Assembly: GCA_013202185.1 (NCBI GenBank)
Contig: JABMSA010000117.1
Span: 1 to 6,455 of the forward strand
From: Planctomycetota bacterium
Lineage (GTDB): Bacteria > Planctomycetota > PUPC01 > JABMSA01
Direction of reading: 5' to 3'
Length of the DNA: 6,455 nucleotides
Shown piece after piece: positions 1 to 3,606 of this stretch (its first letter is position 1; the number at the start of each line of letters is the position of its first letter). The notes under the pieces were generated by a model. It was not told where the DNA came from. It saw only the letters and a list, made by a program, of their open reading frames with translations, and searched no databases. A program made the translations under genes and the position numbers.

Positions 1-39
1 CAGACGCCTAGCCCCGTCCTTTAGGGCGGGGTACTTGAC
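1..39 (+). mobile_element. Probable right end of an IS200/IS605-family (tnpB-type) element, body outside the window
   Basis: Bases 12-20 (CCCCGTCCT) and 23-31 (AGGGCGGGG) form a 9-bp stem, with one G-T pair, around a 2-base TT gap. The stem is preceded by CTAG and followed by TACTTGAC. This arrangement, a subterminal GC-rich hairpin a few bases before a TTGAC-like end, is what I know from right ends of IS200/IS605 and IS1341-type elements, where the single-strand transposase TnpA recognises such a hairpin and where the 3' part of the TnpB guide RNA lies. If so, a tnpB would lie just left of the window on the + strand. No transposase sequence is visible here and the exact boundary (about 37-40) is inferred. 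An ordinary terminator is less likely because no T-run follows the stem. Confidence 0.55.
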
Positions 40-166
40 ACATAGGTTTCCCTCCCACAAAATGACATGGAATCATTCCGACGACGAGGACGAGCCGGCA
101 TTCGCCCACAACAGAACCGGAAGGGCCGGCAAAAGGACCCCGAGCACCGAAAAAGAAAAAACAACC
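40..166. other. Spacer without recognisable gene
   Basis: I find no convincing gene or RNA here. An ATG at 62 opens a 43-codon frame that ends with TAA at 191-193 inside the -10 box of the next promoter. It has no Shine-Dalgarno sequence, is highly charged (acidic then basic) and resembles no family I know, so I treat it as chance. A-rich sequence at 150-163 lies just upstream of the -35 box and could act as an UP-like element; that is inference only. Confidence 0.5.
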
Positions 167-194
167 TTGACAAGCACAGCAGAGATGATATAAT
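167..194 (+). promoter_or_regulatory. Sigma70-type promoter of the efflux operon
   Basis: TTGACA at 167-172 and TATAAT at 189-194 both match the housekeeping sigma consensus exactly and are separated by 16 bases (optimum about 17). Transcription would start near 200-202, inside the palindrome that follows. The A-rich tract at 150-163 sits where an UP element would be. The strength of the core boxes fits a promoter that is held off by a repressor rather than one needing an activator. Confidence 0.85.
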
Positions 195-195
195 G

Positions 196-213
196 TGACT
201 GACCGGTCAGTCA
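196..213. promoter_or_regulatory. Operator: perfect 18-bp palindrome, likely site of the TetR-family repressor
   Basis: TGACTGACCGGTCAGTCA is identical to its own reverse complement over all 18 bases. It begins two bases after the -10 box and covers the predicted transcription start, so a dimer bound here would block RNA polymerase. Nested half-sites of TGAC/GTCA type are common in operators of TetR-family efflux regulators. The adjacent downstream gene encodes such a regulator, so negative autoregulation of the whole operon is the simplest reading. Binding itself is inferred. Confidence 0.85.
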
Positions 214-220
214 GCTATCT

Positions 221-226
221 GGAGGT
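221..226 (+). promoter_or_regulatory. Shine-Dalgarno site that fixes the start of the regulator gene
   Basis: GGAGGT lies four bases before the ATG at 231 (GGAGG core to ATG, five bases), a near-ideal arrangement. It decides against the in-frame GTG at 195, which overlaps the promoter and operator and would not be on the transcript. Confidence 0.85.
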
Positions 227-230
227 GCCT

Positions 231-881
231 ATGGTTTCTGCCAACCAGGCCGATCGCGTTGCACTAAGAAGAGAGGAAATACTCGAAGAGGCGACGAGGC
301 TCTTCGCGGCGGAGGGCTATGCCCGCGCGAAGGTGGATGACGTGGCCGCGCGCTTGCGCATCGCAAAGGGCACTGTCTACCGCTACTTCCCCACCAAGGA
401 ACAGCTTTTTCTCGCGGCAGCCGACAGGGCGATGGAGGGCCTGCAAAACGCCATCCTCAGCGTCACCGACCCGATTGACGATCCGTTTGAAAAGCTCAAG
501 ACCGGCGTGAAGGCCTATCTCTCTTTCTTCGATGCCAATCTCCACCTCATCGAGATCTTCGTTCATGAGCGGGCGGAGTTTCGCGACAGGAAGAAGCCGT
601 CGTTCCTCACTTATAGCGATAAGAACATCACCAAGTTCGAAACGCTGCTCGCAGAGATGAAGAAGGCCGGGCTCGTACGTGACATCGATGAGAAGCTCGC
701 GGCGGAAACCGTGGCAAATACGCTCTACGGAACGGTTCACATGCATTTCCTGCGTGGCAGCCGAAAGCGCCTCAGCAGGCTCGCACCACAGATGATCGAC
801 ATTATCTTCCGGGGCATACTCACCCCGGCCGGCACGCGCGCCAACAAGGCAAGCGCGGCCCGAAAAGCGGAACGCAAATGA
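231..881 (+). CDS. TetR/AcrR-family transcriptional repressor of the efflux operon
   Basis: The 216-residue protein has the usual TetR-family size. The N-terminal DNA-binding domain is clear: helix 1 at about 11-28 (REEILEEATRLFAAEGY), then the helix-turn-helix at about 34-53 (VDDVAARLRIAKGTVYRYF), closed by the family hallmark YRYFPTKEQLF at 50-60. The remainder is an all-helical ligand-binding and dimerisation domain that is poorly conserved in the family, so the inducer cannot be named. The last 15 or so residues form a basic Ala/Lys/Arg tail. The ATG at 231 is preferred because of GGAGGT at 221-226. It is the first gene of the operon, sits directly behind its probable operator, and its TGA overlaps the next start (ATGA at 878-881). 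It most likely represses itself and the pump until a substrate binds. Confidence 0.93.
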   Translation: MVSANQADRVALRREEILEEATRLFAAEGYARAKVDDVAARLRIAKGTVYRYFPTKEQLFLAAADRAMEGLQNAILSVTDPIDDPFEKLKTGVKAYLSFFDANLHLIEIFVHERAEFRDRKKPSFLTYSDKNITKFETLLAEMKKAGLVRDIDEKLAAETVANTLYGTVHMHFLRGSRKRLSRLAPQMIDIIFRGILTPAGTRANKASAARKAERK

Positions 882-2338
882 AGCAGACCGGAACCAACGA
901 TCATGTCTTCCGTGCCGACAACGCATGGCGCCCCGCCCTGTACGCGGTACTGGTGCTGGTCTTTCTTTCCGGCTGCGCGAGCAAAGAGCACTTCTACAAC
1001 GACATCCGCCGAGACAGGGCAATCTCATACCAGCGCTGGTCCAGTCAAAGAGCCGGCAACTCCCAATCACCCGGCCTCATCACCGGAAAGCTGTCGCCGG
1101 ATGAATGCATCGAGATCGCGCTCGCCCGCAACAAGAGAATCAAGGCCGTTCTTTTCGACAAGGAAAACGCACGCGGCGTCGTTACCGAGTCTCTCTCGGA
1201 GGCACTTCCGAAAATCGACGTCACCGGCGATTATACCAGGCTCGACGAAACGCCAAGCGTTAACTTCGGCGGGACGTCCATACCTCTGGGCAGCGCGAAC
1301 AATTATGCCCTCACCGCCCGCCTCACTCAGCCGCTGTTTCGCGGCGGCAGCATCAGCGCCGGAATCCGCGCGGCGAAACTATACGCCTGCATGACGGACG
1401 AAAACATCCGCGCGGTCGTTCAGAGCGTCATTTTCGACGTCCGCAAGACATACTACGACGTGCTTCTCGCCCGCGAGCTGCTCGAGGTAGGCGAAGAGGC
1501 CGTGGCTCTCTCTCGCCGGCACGTGACAGCCGTGCAGAACCGAAGGCAGCAGGGAGTGGCTTCCGACTACGACGTGCTCCGCGCAAAAGTGGAGGTGAGC
1601 AACTACGAGGCCGAAATGATCCAGGCGCGCAATCGGCTGCATCTGCTGAAGACCTCCCTCTACAAGCTGATGGGCGCGTCTCAGGAAAGCCGTATCGAAC
1701 TGACCGGCGAGCTGCGCTACGAGCCGCTCGAGACCTCGATCGAGGAGGCAGTGCAAAAGGCATTCGCCGACAGGCCCGAGCTATTGCAGGCTGAGCTTCA
1801 GCACCGCCTCTACCGAGAGAAGCTCATCGCTACCAAAGCGAAGCGCTGGCCGCAGCTCGATCTATTCTTCGAAGAAAACTACGCCCGGCCCGACCCGCAC
1901 GACAGCACAAGACCATCGTGGGACGATTCGTGGACGGCCGGCGCCACGATGAGCTTTCCGCTCTTCGACGGCCTGAGCACGCGAGGCAAGATCAGGCAGG
2001 CCAAAGCCGACCTCGCCAAGAGCCGCGTCGAACTCGCCGACAGCGAAGAGGCCGTGCTGCTCGAGGTGACCCAGGCGGCGCTCAACATCCGCGATGCCGA
2101 AAGCTTCGTGCAGTCGCAGCAGGCAAACGTCGACCGCGCGGCACAGGGCCTCAAGCTCGTGCAGGCGGGCTATCGCGAGGGCGTCAACACCGACCTCGAG
2201 GTCCGCGACGCGCGCCAGGCGCTCCTGCGTGCAAAGGCGTTGTATCACCAGGCCGCACATCAGCACAAGGTAGCCGTACTCGGGCTCGAAAAGGCCACAG
2301 GCAGCCTCGAACCGACCGGCGGCACGACCAACAAGTAA
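878..2338 (+). CDS. Outer-membrane factor lipoprotein of a tripartite efflux pump (TolC/OprM type)
   Basis: A 486-residue protein forming the trimeric outer-membrane channel of the pump. A basic/polar N-terminus is followed by a hydrophobic stretch at about 20-31 and a lipobox LSGC, with Cys33 as the predicted lipidated residue; Ala at +2 suits outer-membrane sorting. Two outer-membrane efflux (OEP) repeats follow, about 72-265 and 286-475. Each begins with an ALxxN/AFADRP-type helix (81-85, 295-300) and contains a beta segment ending in a PLFxGG/PLFDG motif (152-157, 361-365), then a long coiled-coil hairpin rich in Ala, Gln and Glu. GVASDYDVLRAKVEV (226-240) and GVNTDLEVRDARQAL (435-449) are matching hairpin returns of the two repeats. 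The start overlaps the regulator stop (ATGA) and has only a weak Shine-Dalgarno sequence, suggesting translational coupling. The adaptor gene follows after 12 bases. Confidence 0.94.
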   Translation: MKQTGTNDHVFRADNAWRPALYAVLVLVFLSGCASKEHFYNDIRRDRAISYQRWSSQRAGNSQSPGLITGKLSPDECIEIALARNKRIKAVLFDKENARGVVTESLSEALPKIDVTGDYTRLDETPSVNFGGTSIPLGSANNYALTARLTQPLFRGGSISAGIRAAKLYACMTDENIRAVVQSVIFDVRKTYYDVLLARELLEVGEEAVALSRRHVTAVQNRRQQGVASDYDVLRAKVEVSNYEAEMIQARNRLHLLKTSLYKLMGASQESRIELTGELRYEPLETSIEEAVQKAFADRPELLQAELQHRLYREKLIATKAKRWPQLDLFFEENYARPDPHDSTRPSWDDSWTAGATMSFPLFDGLSTRGKIRQAKADLAKSRVELADSEEAVLLEVTQAALNIRDAESFVQSQQANVDRAAQGLKLVQAGYREGVNTDLEVRDARQALLRAKALYHQAAHQHKVAVLGLEKATGSLEPTGGTTNK

Positions 2339-2350
2339 GGCGTACCAAAG

Positions 2351-3433
2351 ATGACCGATCGATCAACAACATTGACTCTTGCCACAATCGGCATGGCCGC
2401 GCTGGCGGGGCTGGGCCTGCTCGCATACTATGTCCTTTCGCTCCCCGAAAAGCAGCCCACGCCGATAGAGACGCCGAGCGTGAACGTTGAGACCGAGCTT
2501 GTGACGACCATTGCCGAATTCACCGACGATTTCGTGCTGCCCGCAACCATCGAAGCCAACAGGGTGGTAAACGTGGCGGCCGAAGTGGACGGACGTATCG
2601 AGCGGATCCTCTGCAAGGAGGGCTCGGCCTGCCAGGCGGGCGACAAGCTCATCGAGCTGAACACCGATCTGCTGCAAGCAGAATACGACAGCGCCGCCGC
2701 CCGGGCAAAGCACGCGGCAGTCACCTTCAAGCGGATGTCGAATCTGCACAAGGAGGGCACGGTGCCCGAGAGGGACTTCGACCAGGCCCGGGCCGATCTT
2801 GCCACTGCTGATGCGGCCGTCGCGGCGGCACAGGCGAGGCTGGCCCGCGCCTGCATCATCGCCCCCATCAGCGGCATCCTCAACAGGGTCTCCGTGGAGG
2901 AAGGCGAATACGTGCAGCCCGGGGCGCTCGTCGCTCAGATCGTCGAGCTGGATCCTGTGAAGGCCGTGGTTCACGTGCCCGAGCACGACATCCAGCACCT
3001 GCGCACCGGCGCCAAGGCATTGATAAGCGCAAACGTCAAGGGCAGCAAGATCGACCTGCCGGGGACGATCACATACATCAGCGAACTGGCCGATGTTCAA
3101 ACGCGCTGCACGCGCATGGAGATCACCGTCGACAATCCGGAGCGCATGCTGCACACCGGCCGGATTGTGCGGGCAAGGCTCACTCGCCGCGTCCTGAAAG
3201 ACGTCATAATGATACCGCTGGCGGCCGTGATACCCATGGAATACGGCAAGGCCGTTTACGTAGTCAACGACGGCAAGGCACTTCGCCGCGAGGTCACCCT
3301 CGGCCTGATTCGCGGGTGGAAGGTGCAGATCGCCGGCGGCCTGGACGCCGGCGACCGCCTGATTGTCGCCGGGCATCGGTTCGTTGCTCCCGACCAGACC
3401 GTGCAATGCAAAATAAATAATGGCTCTCCATGA
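2351..3433 (+). CDS. RND efflux periplasmic adaptor (membrane fusion protein, AcrA/HlyD type)
   Basis: A 360-residue adaptor that would link the permease to the outer-membrane channel. Residues about 8-30 form one hydrophobic segment without a lipobox, so it is probably anchored in the inner membrane by an uncleaved helix (or released by signal peptidase). The lipoyl domain is split as usual: first half 72-103 (VNVAAEVDGRIERI, GDKLIEL), second half 167-199 (IIAPISGIL, GEYVQPGALV). An alpha-hairpin lies between (about 107-165). The beta-barrel follows (about 203-280), then the membrane-proximal domain (about 284-352, with VIMIPLAAVIP and GGLDAGDRLIVAG). The hairpin tip has the R-x3-L part of the RLS docking motif (Arg128, Leu132) but Pro139 where Ser is usual. 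Cys88 and Cys94 sit in the first lipoyl half. The ATG at 2351 follows AAGG at 2337-2340 at a long distance. Length and domain order are normal for the family. Confidence 0.94.
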   Translation: MTDRSTTLTLATIGMAALAGLGLLAYYVLSLPEKQPTPIETPSVNVETELVTTIAEFTDDFVLPATIEANRVVNVAAEVDGRIERILCKEGSACQAGDKLIELNTDLLQAEYDSAAARAKHAAVTFKRMSNLHKEGTVPERDFDQARADLATADAAVAAAQARLARACIIAPISGILNRVSVEEGEYVQPGALVAQIVELDPVKAVVHVPEHDIQHLRTGAKALISANVKGSKIDLPGTITYISELADVQTRCTRMEITVDNPERMLHTGRIVRARLTRRVLKDVIMIPLAAVIPMEYGKAVYVVNDGKALRREVTLGLIRGWKVQIAGGLDAGDRLIVAGHRFVAPDQTVQCKINNGSP

Positions 3434-3471
3434 ACCATAAATGTCCGCCGTGCGTAGGATTGAAAATGCAT

Positions 3472-3540
3472 CTTCCGGAAGGACCAAAAAGTTTTTGAAG
3501 GGGTCTGGGGAAACTTTTTCCAAAAAGTTTCCCCGGAAAG
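3472..3540. repeat. Palindromic element between adaptor and permease genes, able to form alternative hairpins
   Basis: GGGGAAACTTTTT (3507-3519) and AAAAAGTTTCCCC (3522-3534) are perfect 13-bp inverted arms separated by CC. A further copy of CCAAAAAGTTT occurs at 3484-3494 (second copy 3520-3530), so the central AAACTTTTT (3511-3519) can pair either upstream with 3486-3494 (16-base loop) or downstream with 3522-3530, not both. An outer CTTCCGG (3472-3478) is nearly complementary to CCGGAAAG (3533-3540), after which CTTCTTTT follows. It resembles short dispersed palindromes I recall from some GC-rich diderm genomes. Alternatively it is an attenuator or processing site that lowers permease expression relative to the upstream genes. 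Function is not shown by the sequence. Confidence 0.7.
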
Positions 3541-3597
3541 CTTCTTTTGTAAACACGATTCTCCTCATGCTTTCGATGGCGAAAAATAATTCTCGAT

Positions 3598-3601
3598 GAG
3601 G
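3598..3601 (+). promoter_or_regulatory. Shine-Dalgarno site of the permease
   Basis: GAGG lies five bases before the ATG at 3607, supporting that start. It is part of ATGAGG, which could be masked by CCTCAT at 3563-3568. Confidence 0.7.
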
Positions 3602-3606
3602 CCCTG

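Larger units (their letters stand above)
3434..3606. other. Unusually long adaptor-permease gap (5' leader of the permease)
   Basis: The gap is 173 bases, compared with 12 bases or overlap between the other genes of this operon. Besides the palindrome at 3472-3540 it contains a small stem TTTCG/CGAAA (3571-3575 with 3580-3584, loop ATGG). It also contains CCTCAT (3563-3568), complementary to ATGAGG (3596-3601), which includes the permease Shine-Dalgarno site. Two small frames cross it (3430-3498 and 3441-3599). I see no convincing promoter in it; the best -35-like TTGTAA (3547-3552) lacks a good -10 at the right distance. Confidence 0.6.

Noticed and set aside
12..31. Reading the GC-rich hairpin as an intrinsic terminator of an upstream gene
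   Set aside because: No T-run follows (GTACTTGAC); the context fits an IS200/IS605 terminus better.
62..193. 43-codon + strand frame before the operon
   Set aside because: No ribosome site, no recognisable family, strongly skewed charge, and its end is the promoter -10 box.
195..230. In-frame GTG start at 195 that would add 12 residues to the regulator
   Set aside because: It touches the -10 box and lies in the operator, upstream of the likely transcription start, and has no Shine-Dalgarno site. The ATG at 231 has an ideal one.
264..1070. Long open frame on the - strand across the regulator and the start of the channel gene
   Set aside because: It is antisense to well-recognised genes, has Cys/Arg-rich content without any domain, and is expected in GC-rich DNA.
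2363..3568. 401-codon open frame on the - strand across the adaptor
   Set aside because: It mirrors the adaptor gene codon for codon; no motif or domain, and the + strand product is unmistakable.
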